Source: Aneurinibacillus uraniidurans (GTDB lineage Bacteria; Bacillota; Bacilli; Aneurinibacillales; Aneurinibacillaceae). Taken from it: a stretch of 64,000 bases of DNA. The notes beneath the pieces were generated by a model that did no database searches, was not told the origin of the DNA, and worked only from the letters and a program-made list of their open reading frames with translations. The position numbers and the translations under genes were made by a program. This document shows, in pieces, positions 1 to 7,778 of the stretch. Within the stretch, counting starts at the first letter, position 1; every line of letters begins with the position of its first letter. The stretch covers positions 1,524,501-1,588,500 of the forward strand of contig NZ_CP116902.1 in the NCBI RefSeq assembly GCF_028471905.1. The letters are read 5' to 3'.

Positions 1-317
1 AGTCAACGCACTTTCTTCTATATAAAGACGGGATACCAGTCGGTGCGGGCCGATTCCGCGTTGTAGACGGCATGGGAAAAGTAGAACGGATTTGTGTTCT
101 GCCTGATCACCGTAGCGGGGGCAGTGGTGGAGTGATCATGCGATCGATTGAGAAATACGCAGGGGAACAAGGCATTCGCAAACTCAAGCTGCACGGACAA
201 ACGCATGCGGAAGGTTTCTATAAGAAGCTTGGATATGAAACAGTTTCCGAGGTTTTTATGGAGGCAGGAATTCCGCATGTTGTGATGACGAAAAATCTTG
301 TAAAGAATACAGACTAG
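1..317 (+). CDS. yjcF: GNAT family N-acetyltransferase, YjcF type (5' end outside the window)
   Basis: The frame is open from base 3 and ends at TAG 315-317, so the gene begins before the window. About 104 C-terminal residues are visible. They include VGAGRFR, then KVERICVLPDHRSGGSGG, which is the acetyl-CoA pyrophosphate loop region of the GNAT fold, and FYKKLGY followed by EAGIPHVVM near the end. This order closely matches Bacillus subtilis YjcF, a predicted acyltransferase of unknown substrate. The internal ATG at 72 is not the start, because homology runs through it. Family assignment is firm; the substrate is unknown. Confidence 0.85.
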   Translation, partial: STHFLLYKDGIPVGAGRFRVVDGMGKVERICVLPDHRSGGSGGVIMRSIEKYAGEQGIRKLKLHGQTHAEGFYKKLGYETVSEVFMEAGIPHVVMTKNLVKNTD

Positions 318-344
318 GTGAGTAACCTTGGTCTGTATTTTTCT
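306..344 (+). terminator. Rho-independent terminator after the acetyltransferase
   Basis: Arms 306-314 (aatacagac) and 331-339 (gtctgtatt) pair perfectly, with further pairing toward the loop, and are followed by a T-rich tract. The 5' arm overlaps the last codons of the acetyltransferase gene. Confidence 0.8.
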
Positions 345-446
345 TTATAGAGTGGTACTGTCAAATTGGTCGACTAATGGAACTACAACCAACCAGCTGC
401 TCTTTGCTACAGTATACATGACCAAAAAGTAGAGGAGTTGCTGAAT

Positions 447-1385
447 TTGATTACCCTTCGTATGAGCGCGTATTTCGAGTTAGCGATTGCGGCTGTTCTT
501 GTCGGAAGTTCCGTTGTGGTTGGCAAAATAACAACGATGCAGATGCCAGTTTTTTTATCACAAGCTGTTAGCCTTGCAATTGCCTTAATGCTATTAATTC
601 CTATTGTAGTAATGAACCGGAATGAGTCGATTTTAGTAGGAAAGAGAGATTTTCTTTTCCTATTTTTACAATCATTTCTCGGGATGTTTCTGTTCCGTGT
701 ATTTCTGCTTTATGGCTTACGATCCGCACCGGCTGCAGAAGCTGGTATCGTAACCAGTTTGACTCCAGCGGTTGTGGCCTTGCTCTCATTTGTTTTCTTA
801 AGAGAAAAAATAACAACAAGGCTTGTGATTGGTATTTTTTGTTCATTACTAGGGGTTGTCAGTATTCAGGTACCTAGTTGGTTTTTTCCAGATCCTTCAA
901 TCCAATCGTATGCCTCATACGGTGGACTTTTTCTCATTCTAATGGCCGTCATCGGGGAGGCCATGCTCACCATATTGCGTAAGATGACAACAAGTAACGT
1001 TTCCTCTTTGTTAGGAACAACGTACGTAACGTTGTTTTCCTTCCTGATGTTTCTGCCCTTTGCTCTTGCTGAAGCAAGACAATTTGAATTCGTCCATATA
1101 AGTTTTGGGGATATCGGTCTGTTGCTTTACTATGGAATTTTCGTCACAGCATTAGCATACCTCTTATGGTTCCGTGGGGTTTCGAAAGTATCTGCCGGGA
1201 CTGCTGCCGTCTATACAAGCTGCATCCCTGTCAGTACCTTACTGCTTTCTTATGTCGTATTACATGAGCCGTTTTCTTTGGCTCATATCGTGGGGGTGTT
1301 ATTCGTGTTCGTAGGGATTTGGCAGGTATCTAGGAATCCCGCGCCAGAAACGTGTTCTGTTTTGGGGAATGAATTAGATTGCTGA
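447..1385 (+). CDS. EamA/DMT-superfamily transporter
   Basis: An integral membrane protein of about 312 residues with around ten hydrophobic segments arranged as two repeated halves, the layout of EamA drug/metabolite transporters. LRSAPAAEAGIVTSLTPAVV in the first half and AVYTSCIPVSTLLLSYVVL in the second are the conserved helix pair of each repeat. A GAGGAG at 432-437 best serves TTG 447 (spacing 9); TTG 438 is too close and ATG 462 rather far. The gene is followed after about 80 bases by a MarR regulator on the same strand, which probably controls it. The substrate cannot be inferred from sequence; family members export amino acids, metabolites or drugs. Confidence 0.85.
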   Translation: MITLRMSAYFELAIAAVLVGSSVVVGKITTMQMPVFLSQAVSLAIALMLLIPIVVMNRNESILVGKRDFLFLFLQSFLGMFLFRVFLLYGLRSAPAAEAGIVTSLTPAVVALLSFVFLREKITTRLVIGIFCSLLGVVSIQVPSWFFPDPSIQSYASYGGLFLILMAVIGEAMLTILRKMTTSNVSSLLGTTYVTLFSFLMFLPFALAEARQFEFVHISFGDIGLLLYYGIFVTALAYLLWFRGVSKVSAGTAAVYTSCIPVSTLLLSYVVLHEPFSLAHIVGVLFVFVGIWQVSRNPAPETCSVLGNELDC

Positions 1386-1465
1386 CCCTTCTCTCTTCCT
1401 TGACCAATTAGGAGAAGGAGAACTATTATGGGTATAACATGCATATGAGAGGGGTTTTTTGTTCG

Positions 1466-1912
1466 GTGTCTTATAAAATTGATGAGTCGCTCGGGTTTAT
1501 TCTGAGTAACACTCAGCGGAAATTAAGTCATTTTTTGTTATCCAAATTCAAACCGTATGACATTACGACAGAACAATGGGTTTTAGTCGCCAAACTAGGA
1601 GAAGAGAACGGAATTACGCAGAAGGATTTAGCCGAGCGAACGGAGAAAGACCAAGCAAACGTGACCCGGATTATTGATCTGTTAGAAAAAAAGGGACTGG
1701 TTAGACGGGAAAAAAACAGTACCGATAGAAGATCGATGCTCGTACATCTGACTGATGAAGGAGAAAAATTACGAGAAATGCTGGCGCCAATCGAAGAGTC
1801 AGTCGTGAATGTATCGCTATCGGGCATGTCTGAGGAAGAAAAGGCGTTATTGAAAGATTTTCTTGCCCGCATCGCGGCTGCTATACAGAATGAGTGTCAA
1901 GATCAGGATTAG
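1466..1912 (+). CDS. MarR family transcriptional regulator
   Basis: Winged helix-turn-helix protein of about 148 residues. ITQKDLAERTEKDQANVTRI is the recognition-helix region and KNSTDRRSMLVHLTDEGE the wing, both typical of MarR. The start is uncertain: GTG 1466 has a GAGAGGGG at a spacing of about 11, while ATG 1439 lies 18 bases after GGAGAAGGAG. That stronger site instead fits a tiny ORF, ATG 1428 to TGA 1446-1448 (MGITCI), which overlaps ATG 1439 and may matter for translation. The neighbouring EamA exporter gene is the likely target, a common MarR-exporter pairing. The ligand is unknown. Confidence 0.85.
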   Translation: MSYKIDESLGFILSNTQRKLSHFLLSKFKPYDITTEQWVLVAKLGEENGITQKDLAERTEKDQANVTRIIDLLEKKGLVRREKNSTDRRSMLVHLTDEGEKLREMLAPIEESVVNVSLSGMSEEEKALLKDFLARIAAAIQNECQDQD

Positions 1913-1979
1913 ATGTTTATTATATAAAATATTGAATTTTCTCTATTTTTGTTTTATCATTTACATAATGAAGGTTGTT

Positions 1980-2046
1980 GTACGTAACTGGCGAAGCGTG
2001 GATTACCACGAGGAAGCGTACAGATTATATAGCCGTACGCCTGGGC
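1980..2046 (+). promoter_or_regulatory. ZTP (pfl) riboswitch aptamer
   Basis: P1 pairs GTACG 1980-1984 with CGTAC 2017-2021. Inside it are AACTGGCG and a P2 hairpin, CGTGG 1997-2001 with CCACG 2006-2010 around ATTA. After a short linker comes the conserved GCCGTACGCCTGGGC (2032-2046). GGCG 1990-1993 can form the expected pseudoknot with CGCC 2038-2041. Layout and conserved bases agree with the pfl/ZTP class, which senses ZMP/ZTP, purine intermediates that build up when 10-formyl-tetrahydrofolate is short. An intrinsic terminator follows within four bases, giving the usual ligand-ON expression platform. Assigned by eye, not by covariance model. Confidence 0.82.
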
Positions 2047-2049
2047 GAA

Positions 2050-2084
2050 AGTATTTGATTAGTTTACAATCAAATACTTTTTTT
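2050..2084 (+). terminator. Riboswitch expression-platform terminator
   Basis: A perfect 11-bp stem (agtatttgatt 2050-2060 with aatcaaatact 2068-2078) around a 7-base loop is followed by six T residues. It begins directly after the ZTP aptamer and ends about 38 bases before the transporter start codon, so it can only act as an attenuator for that gene. Confidence 0.9.
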
Positions 2085-2121
2085 GTTTGTAACATACATA
2101 GTGAAGCGGGAGGAGAGAGGA

Positions 2122-3327
2122 ATGGAGAAGACAAGTATAATGCGAGATGTTTCGATGTCGGCTGTGGTAGCCGGGTTCATTGCTACGATTGTATCGTATG
2201 CGGGACCTTTGTTAATCGTATTTCAAGCAGCGAAGGTAGCAAATCTAGGTGATGCATACGTATCTTCCTGGATATGGGCGATTTCGCTTGGGAGCGGTCT
2301 GACATGTCTGCTGCTTAGCATCTGGTTTCGTTCACCTGTTATTACGGCCTGGTCAACACCGGGGCTTGTGCTGCTCGTGTCTAGCTGGTCAGCGTATAGC
2401 TATTCAGATGCGATTGGTGCATTTGTTTTTTCTGCCGTTATGGTTACGATTTTAGGTGTAACTGGTGTTTTTTCTGCTGTGATGAATCGGATTCCGTATG
2501 CGATTACAACGGCCATGCTGGCGGGAATTTTGCTGAAGTTTGGAATTGAGGTGTTCGTGTCGCTACAGAAACTGCCCACACTTGTTCTGCCGATGATTGT
2601 GTGCTATTTAGTGGCAAAGCGTTTTTTGCCGCGGTATGCCGTAGCGCTCACGCTATGTGTAGGGTTGCTGCTAGCGTATGGTCTTACGGAGTTCACGTTT
2701 AGCACGATACATGCAGCGATGGTTAAGCCAGTTTTTACAAAACCGACCTTTTCATTTGATGCGATAATAGGGCTGGGTATTCCGTTGTGTGTAGTGGCGA
2801 TGGCTTCTCAAAATGCGCCGGGGATTGGGGTGCTGCGAGCTGATGGATACAATACGCCGATCAACCCGCTTATTACAACGACAGGGATTGCTTCGCTGCT
2901 TTTCGCTCCGTTCGGTTCGCACGGAATAAATCTGGCTGCCATCACAGCGGCGATCTGTACAGGAAAAGAAGCGCATCATGATAGTAGAAAACGCTATATT
3001 GCTGGAATTTCCTGCGGCGTGTTTTATATCATATTCGGTACGTTTGGTGCCACGATCTCATCGCTCGTCTCTTCCTTGCCAGGAGAATTAATTGCTGTAC
3101 TTGCCGGATTAGCTTTATTTGCTTCCTTAAGTGCAAGTCTTGCATCTGCAATGAAGGAAGAAGCACAGCGAGAAAGTGCGCTTATTACATTCCTAGTTAC
3201 CATATCGGGTATCTCAATCGCGGGGATTGGCTCCGCGTTCTGGGGATTGATCGCAGGAGTGGTAACCAGCTTTATTCTAACAGGGGATGTACGTACGGCT
3301 TTACGGAAAAAAAGCCGGGCAGCATAA
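2122..3327 (+). CDS. BenE-family (benzoate/H+ symporter-like) transporter under ZTP riboswitch control
   Basis: About 401 residues and roughly 12 membrane segments, with the BenE features VITAWSTPGLVLL, IPYAITTAMLAGILLKFG and NAPGIGVLRADGYNTPINP. BenE carriers (TC 2.A.46) resemble nucleobase transporters, and the named substrate is benzoate. ATG 2122 follows GGAGGAGAGAGG with good spacing; an upstream TTG at 2083 lies in the terminator T tract and is unlikely. No aromatic degradation genes flank it. Control by a ZTP riboswitch ties it to purine/one-carbon need, so 4-aminobenzoate, the folate precursor, is an attractive substrate, but this is inference. Confidence 0.85.
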   Translation: MEKTSIMRDVSMSAVVAGFIATIVSYAGPLLIVFQAAKVANLGDAYVSSWIWAISLGSGLTCLLLSIWFRSPVITAWSTPGLVLLVSSWSAYSYSDAIGAFVFSAVMVTILGVTGVFSAVMNRIPYAITTAMLAGILLKFGIEVFVSLQKLPTLVLPMIVCYLVAKRFLPRYAVALTLCVGLLLAYGLTEFTFSTIHAAMVKPVFTKPTFSFDAIIGLGIPLCVVAMASQNAPGIGVLRADGYNTPINPLITTTGIASLLFAPFGSHGINLAAITAAICTGKEAHHDSRKRYIAGISCGVFYIIFGTFGATISSLVSSLPGELIAVLAGLALFASLSASLASAMKEEAQRESALITFLVTISGISIAGIGSAFWGLIAGVVTSFILTGDVRTALRKKSRAA

Positions 3328-3394
3328 TGTTTTACAATTTCCCATGATTTATTGATAATTTCTCCGCAATGTCACCGTATGCTAAGAAACATCA

Positions 3395-3485
3395 AAGGTG
3401 TGTCAACAGGGAGAAGCGCACGGTCACAGTGGAGAAGGTGAAAGGTGACCAGAGGGGTCTGTTGCATAAACAGGCCTTTTTCTTT
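3395..3485 (+). promoter_or_regulatory. cssR: Structured leader with terminator-like hairpin before cssRS
   Basis: Three hairpins follow one another: GTGTGT with GCGCAC (about 3398-3421), GGTCAC 3422-3427 with GTGACC 3445-3450, and GGTCTGTT 3456-3463 with AACAGGCC 3469-3476 followed by a T run. The last looks like an intrinsic terminator only about 40 bases before cssR. It either ends benE transcription, with a weak TTGCAT-17-TACTCT promoter overlapping it, or attenuates cssRS. No known riboswitch class was recognised. Confidence 0.45.
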
Positions 3486-3523
3486 ACTCTTAAGAAATAA
3501 TAGAAAACAGTGGGGTGAGACGA

Positions 3524-4204
3524 TTGCCATACCGCATCTATTTAGTAGAAGACGAACAGAACTTAAATCAACTTTTGGCAACGTATTTACAAAACGAGGG
3601 GTGGGACGTTACCTCTTTTTTGAATGGTGGCGATGCCCGGCAGGCGATTGCTCGGCAGCCTGATTTGTGGGTTCTTGATATTATGCTCCCGGATGTGGAT
3701 GGATACCAGCTTATCCGGGAGATTAAAGCACAGGCGCCAGATGTTCCGGTTATTTTTATCTCCGCGCGAGATGCAGAACTTGACCGTGTGATCGGGCTTG
3801 AGATGGGAAGTGACGACTACCTGCCGAAGCCTTTCCTGCCGCGTGAGCTGGTCATTCGGGTTAAGCGGCTGCTTAATCGGGTATACAATGTGGTTTCGAA
3901 TGCAGTGGAGGCGGGGAATGTACTTCATATTGCGCCGTATACAATCGATGAAACGAAGCGGATTGTGACGCGGGACGGTCAAGAAATTGAGCTGACATCG
4001 AAAGAGTTCGATTTACTTTTGCTGTATGCCAAAAACCAGGGGCAGGCGTTTGCGCGGGAACAAATCTTGCGCCGCGTCTGGGGGGAAGACTACTTCGGTA
4101 CGGATCGGGTAGTGGATGATCTGGTGCGTCGGGTACGAAAGAAAATGCCAGAGCTGCGTATTGAGACGATATATGGATATGGCTATCGGATGGTACAGAT
4201 ATGA
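3524..4204 (+). CDS. cssR: Response regulator CssR (secretion stress)
   Basis: OmpR/PhoB-type regulator of about 226 residues. The receiver has VEDE at 8-11, the phosphorylation site Asp52 in LDIMLPD, and KPFLPREL; the C-terminal winged helix contains LTSKEFDLLLLYA and ends with ETIYGYGYRM. The sequence resembles B. subtilis CssR throughout, including FISARDAELDRVIGLE. Together with CssS it senses misfolded exported protein and induces HtrA-type proteases. TTG 3524 sits 5 bases after GGGGTGAG; GTG 3515 overlaps that site and is less likely. Stop and the cssS start overlap in ATGA, so the two are translationally coupled. No htrA gene lies nearby. Confidence 0.92.
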   Translation: MPYRIYLVEDEQNLNQLLATYLQNEGWDVTSFLNGGDARQAIARQPDLWVLDIMLPDVDGYQLIREIKAQAPDVPVIFISARDAELDRVIGLEMGSDDYLPKPFLPRELVIRVKRLLNRVYNVVSNAVEAGNVLHIAPYTIDETKRIVTRDGQEIELTSKEFDLLLLYAKNQGQAFAREQILRRVWGEDYFGTDRVVDDLVRRVRKKMPELRIETIYGYGYRMVQI

Positions 4205-5553
4205 AAAATCAGCCGCTTGCCATTCAAATCTGGACAGCGTTCGCTGCCTTTATGCTCGGGATTGCGGTCCTTGTTGTGCTGCTTGTACCGTGGATGCTGC
4301 GGCCATTTTTTGTGGACGATATGTATGCCCGTATTTCGGATGCGCAGAACATTCTTTGGGAACACCGGGTTGTGAACGGAGAAAATCCGGAAAAACGACC
4401 ATCACCACCTGATCGTGAAAAGCGGGATGTGAAGCATCTTATTTTCGTTGATAATGAACTTGTGATGCTGACACCGCATCGCCTGCCACCAGAAGTGCTC
4501 ACGAAGATTACGGACCAAATTGTCAAGCAGAAGACAGGTACGAAGAAGTATCAGCAAAATATACAGGATCAACAGTTTTACTATATGATTCGGAGCGAGA
4601 AGGTCGGTGGACATTCTGTCTCGCTCGTTTCGTATATAACAGGTGCGTATGAGACAGAGATGAATCGTTCCTTGCTGCGCCAGCTCGTTAGCATTATGGG
4701 GCTCGTCCTTCTTGTCGGTGTTCCGTTCGCACTCTGGCTTGCCCGCTATTTATCCCGCCCGCTGCGCACGATGGAGAGGCATGTGAAGCAGATCGCAGAT
4801 CGGAAATGGCACGAACCGCTTGATGTGAACCGTAAAGACGAGATTGGAAGACTGGGTCAGTCGATTGAGCGGATGCGCAGGCGGTTGATCAAGCAGGATG
4901 AAGCCCAGCAGTCCTTTCTCCAGCATATTTCTCATGAATTAAAAACGCCGGTCATGGTGATTCGCAGCTATGCGCAGGCGATTCGGGATGGAATTTTTCC
5001 GAAAGGTGACCTGGATGGCTCGGTTGGTGTGATTGAAGAGGAATCAGAACGGCTTGAGAAGCGTATTCGCAGCTTGCTGTACTTAACGAAGCTCGATTAT
5101 CTGGCCAGCCGCGAACATGAGATGGAAACGGTAGATTTAAGTTTGCTCGTCGAAGATGCCATCACTCGTCTACGTGTGCGCAGGCTTGACATTGAATGGG
5201 AGATTGATATAGTCCCGGCCTGTGTACGGGGGGACGACGAACAAGTAAGTATTGCGATTGAGAACTTGCTTGATAATCAGATTCGCCACGCTGCCCAGAA
5301 AGCATCCGTGACGTTGAAAAAGGTACAGGAAGAAGGGAAGTCGTATGTCTTGCTTCGGTTCTGGAATGATGGTGGTTCGATTGAGGCAGATGTGAAGGAT
5401 ACGTTGTTTATGCCGTTTTATAAAGGAAAGAAAGGACAGTTCGGTCTCGGCCTGACGATTGTGCGGCAGATTGCCGAGCTGCATGGTGCAGATGTGTGTG
5501 TCGAGAATGAGGATGAGGGAGTGGCGTTTTATTTGCGGATGATAGTTGAGTAG
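4201..5553 (+). CDS. cssS: Sensor histidine kinase CssS
   Basis: A 450-residue membrane kinase. A first transmembrane helix lies at about 11-34, an extracellular sensor domain at about 35-155, a second helix at about 160-180, then a HAMP-like linker. The H box HISHELKTPV has the phospho-acceptor His245, and the ATPase domain contains NLLDNQIRHA (N box) and FGLGLTIVRQIAELHG (G2 box). It pairs with CssR, whose gene overlaps by four bases, and in B. subtilis detects secretion and heat stress at the outer membrane face. The domain set is complete and the sequence supports CssS more than a generic kinase. Confidence 0.9.
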   Translation: MKNQPLAIQIWTAFAAFMLGIAVLVVLLVPWMLRPFFVDDMYARISDAQNILWEHRVVNGENPEKRPSPPDREKRDVKHLIFVDNELVMLTPHRLPPEVLTKITDQIVKQKTGTKKYQQNIQDQQFYYMIRSEKVGGHSVSLVSYITGAYETEMNRSLLRQLVSIMGLVLLVGVPFALWLARYLSRPLRTMERHVKQIADRKWHEPLDVNRKDEIGRLGQSIERMRRRLIKQDEAQQSFLQHISHELKTPVMVIRSYAQAIRDGIFPKGDLDGSVGVIEEESERLEKRIRSLLYLTKLDYLASREHEMETVDLSLLVEDAITRLRVRRLDIEWEIDIVPACVRGDDEQVSIAIENLLDNQIRHAAQKASVTLKKVQEEGKSYVLLRFWNDGGSIEADVKDTLFMPFYKGKKGQFGLGLTIVRQIAELHGADVCVENEDEGVAFYLRMIVE

Positions 5554-5723
5554 GGTGATCTTTGTATCGAAGAGATAATAGTTTTGGAACTTACTATTTA
5601 CAAACTAATTAGTAGACCGTATACTAAAAATTATTTAAAATGAAAAGTCTATCTGTTTACTTTGTTTTATGATTGCATCATATCGTTTCCTAATTATTTC
5701 TCTAAGTCAAAGGATACTCTACC

Positions 5724-6263
5724 ATGCTTATCAAATCTGTCATCATTTGTATTTATCTTTTATTCACGTATTGGCTTTCCTTTCGTGCGCCTGAGCTGCA
5801 TATGGTTTTTTATCCTACTTTAGCTGCCTTCAGCTTTCTGTTCATGTCCCGTTCAACTGATAAAAAAAACGTATACAAGATTGTTGGTGGGGCCATATTG
5901 GCATCAGCAATTGGCAGTTCGTTATATTTTGTGAATGCTGGTTTCGTCTCATTTTTTCTGACATCGTTTGTTATCATTTGGATGATCCAAAAGTTTAATT
6001 GGAATGCTGCGCCTATTTTAGCAGTATCCTTAGTTCCCTATTTTTCGAAGCCGCCATCTGTTTGGATTTTTCCATTATCGGTATCGTGTTCTTTACTCGG
6101 TCTTTTAGTAACATTGTGCGTGATTCAACAAGTTGAAAAAACAAAAGATGCCGTGAATGTAATCCCTATTTTAGCGCATAAACAACCACAATATCACTGG
6201 TATGGAATTTTTGGAGAAGGAAGCATCAATCTTATTGTTGGAGCGCTATACTCGTTACTATAG
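5724..6263 (+). CDS. Membrane protein, possibly HPP family
   Basis: A 179-residue protein with five or so hydrophobic segments and no obvious soluble domain. VFYPTLAAFSFLFMSR after the first helix and the short overall length recall HPP-family proteins, some of which are linked to nitrite transport, but the resemblance is partial. The ATG follows only a weak AAAGGA. The gene stands alone between cssS and a strong terminator, and the AT-rich composition differs from cssRS. Function unknown; the family call is tentative. Confidence 0.55.
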   Translation: MLIKSVIICIYLLFTYWLSFRAPELHMVFYPTLAAFSFLFMSRSTDKKNVYKIVGGAILASAIGSSLYFVNAGFVSFFLTSFVIIWMIQKFNWNAAPILAVSLVPYFSKPPSVWIFPLSVSCSLLGLLVTLCVIQQVEKTKDAVNVIPILAHKQPQYHWYGIFGEGSINLIVGALYSLL

Positions 6264-6272
6264 GAATTTGTA

Positions 6273-6321
6273 AAAGAAAGCAACTGGCTTAGGTAAATTA
6301 GTCAGTTGCTTTCTTTGTTTT
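6273..6321 (+). terminator. Rho-independent terminator
   Basis: A 14-base arm aaagaaagcaactg (6273-6286) pairs with cagttgctttcttt (6303-6316) and is followed by GTTTT. It closes the HPP-like gene. Confidence 0.85.
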
Positions 6322-6454
6322 AACAAAATGCCCACTTATTTGAATCAATTTCATAAATCCGGGACCAGTAACTATAAGGGTTTCTAGGCATAGGAAAAGG
6401 AGTACCTCCCCAAATCTCGAATAAGTTAAGCACGACCAAAACTTTATAGATAGG

Positions 6455-6717
6455 ATGGTGACCCCCTATGTCCATTATGACAAGAAGTATAAAACAATCA
6501 AATTTGTACGGCCCAAAGCGTGCATAGATTGCCCATTGGCTTACGATTCGTTGTACCAAAAAGTATACAAGGTACGAATCGAAACAGATTTACGTCGCTA
6601 TACAGCACCGGCTTGTGGAAGTCAGAAGTGGAAGATCTCTATGACCAACGCACAGCCGTAGAACGAGTCATCGCCTATTTGGAGGTATTTGGAAGGGTAA
6701 ACGTAAGATTAAGAAAG
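6455..6717 (+). pseudogene. C-terminal remnant of a DDE transposase (IS1182/IS4-like), frameshifted
   Basis: Two reading frames together give the tail of a DDE transposase. The first reads CIDCPLAYDSLYQKVYK and ends in GSQKWK; the second continues as LYDQRTAVERVIAYLEVFG. The segment WK..LYDQRTAVERV is typical of IS1182/IS4-type enzymes near their C terminus. The frame changes near base 6630, the N-terminal two thirds are absent and no terminal inverted repeats were found, so this is a relic. It lies directly before the WYL regulator, whose ribosome site overlaps its degenerate end, and marks a point of past insertion. Confidence 0.65.
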
Positions 6718-6729
6718 GAGGGGAGTGCT

Positions 6730-7692
6730 GTGTCAAAAAACGATAATATGCTGGCAATTCTTTGGATGCTGAATTCAGGAGCAAAAATAACTGCGAAACA
6801 AATTGCGGAAAAGTTAGAGATAAACGTGCGAACCGTATACCGTTATATTGATTCGCTTTGCGCTAGTGGAGTACCGATCGTATCTGATGCAGGACAGAAT
6901 GGCGGGTATAGCTTGCTGAACAATTTCATCAGTGCGCCTTTGTTCTTTGATGTTGAAGAACAAAAAGCAATTATTCATGCTGCCGTATTTGCAAAAGAAG
7001 CAGGGTACCCTTTCAGTGAGGTATTAAGCAAAGCTACAGAAAAATTGAAAATGTATTCAAATCGGGAACAGGAAAGCATTCTCAAGCGCCATTTAACTGG
7101 CTTTGAAGTGATAAGCCGTAACATGGCCCCTTCTGTTAAGCCAATATTAGTAGAACTGGAGCGGGCTGTAGCAAACGAGTATTCTGTAGAAATTGAATAT
7201 CGCACAAGCCATGAAGAACAACCCAAGCAAAGGGTGATTGATCCTTATGGTGTGATTTATTGGAATAATAAATGGTATACGATTGGGTTTTGTCATCTGC
7301 GGAATGAAATCAGAAGTTTCCGGGCTGAACGGGTTTTACAGATAAAACAAACGCAAAGGGTGTTTAAACGGCCTGAATTTTTTTCTGCCAAGGAGTTTTT
7401 TTTACAAAGTCTATTGCCGGACCTGACGGATAAGGATGGAGTGATTTCATTAATTATAAAGGGTAGGGCAGAGGCTTTGGACGACTTGTGCATTCATTGG
7501 TTTTTAGGTCATCATCTGAAAGAGAGGACAACAAATCAAGCTGTCTTTTTACTTGACGAAAGAGCAATTCATGCATATGTGCCGTATTTTCTTTTATCCT
7601 ATGGGAAGGCTATTCAGGTAATCGAACCACAGAGTTTGAAGATAAAACTTGTTGCTGTCGCATCAGAGTTAATGGAATACTATAAGATTTAA
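6730..7692 (+). CDS. WYL-domain helix-turn-helix transcriptional regulator
   Basis: About 320 residues. An N-terminal DeoR-like HTH reads KITAKQIAEKLEINVRTVYR, and a central WYL domain contains VIDPYGVIYWNNKWYTIGF and IRSFRAERVLQI, with a C-terminal WCX-like part. GTG 6730 has AAAGGAGGGG six bases upstream; a longer frame to 6520 runs into transposase relics and is not genuine. In Bacilli such YobV/YafY-type regulators sit beside DJ-1 or RidA genes, as here, and probably bind a small ligand or nucleic acid. It ends at a strong terminator, so it is transcribed apart from the following DJ-1 gene. Confidence 0.85.
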   Translation: MSKNDNMLAILWMLNSGAKITAKQIAEKLEINVRTVYRYIDSLCASGVPIVSDAGQNGGYSLLNNFISAPLFFDVEEQKAIIHAAVFAKEAGYPFSEVLSKATEKLKMYSNREQESILKRHLTGFEVISRNMAPSVKPILVELERAVANEYSVEIEYRTSHEEQPKQRVIDPYGVIYWNNKWYTIGFCHLRNEIRSFRAERVLQIKQTQRVFKRPEFFSAKEFFLQSLLPDLTDKDGVISLIIKGRAEALDDLCIHWFLGHHLKERTTNQAVFLLDERAIHAYVPYFLLSYGKAIQVIEPQSLKIKLVAVASELMEYYKI

Positions 7693-7729
7693 AAGCTTCA
7701 CTGACAGCCGTTGTCAGTGAAGCTTTTTT
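7691..7729 (+). terminator. Rho-independent terminator
   Basis: A near-perfect 16-bp stem, aaaagcttcactgaca with tgtcagtgaagctttt around gccgt, runs into T residues. It directly follows the WYL regulator stop codon. Confidence 0.9.
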
Positions 7730-7778
7730 ATAATGAGAAAAAGGCATCAATGAACTGTAAAAGATGGAGGACATGCAA

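Noticed and set aside
1863-2252. 129-codon ORF across the ZTP leader
   Set aside because: It passes through the riboswitch and terminator and overlaps two real genes in other frames.
3372-3485. Known riboswitch or T-box before cssRS
   Set aside because: None of the consensus bases for T-box, SAM, c-di-GMP, c-di-AMP, preQ1 or Mn riboswitches was found.
6520-7692. WYL regulator starting at 6520 (390 residues)
   Set aside because: The first 70 codons are out-of-frame or remnant transposase sequence; GTG 6730 has AAAGGAGGGG at ideal spacing and homology begins there.
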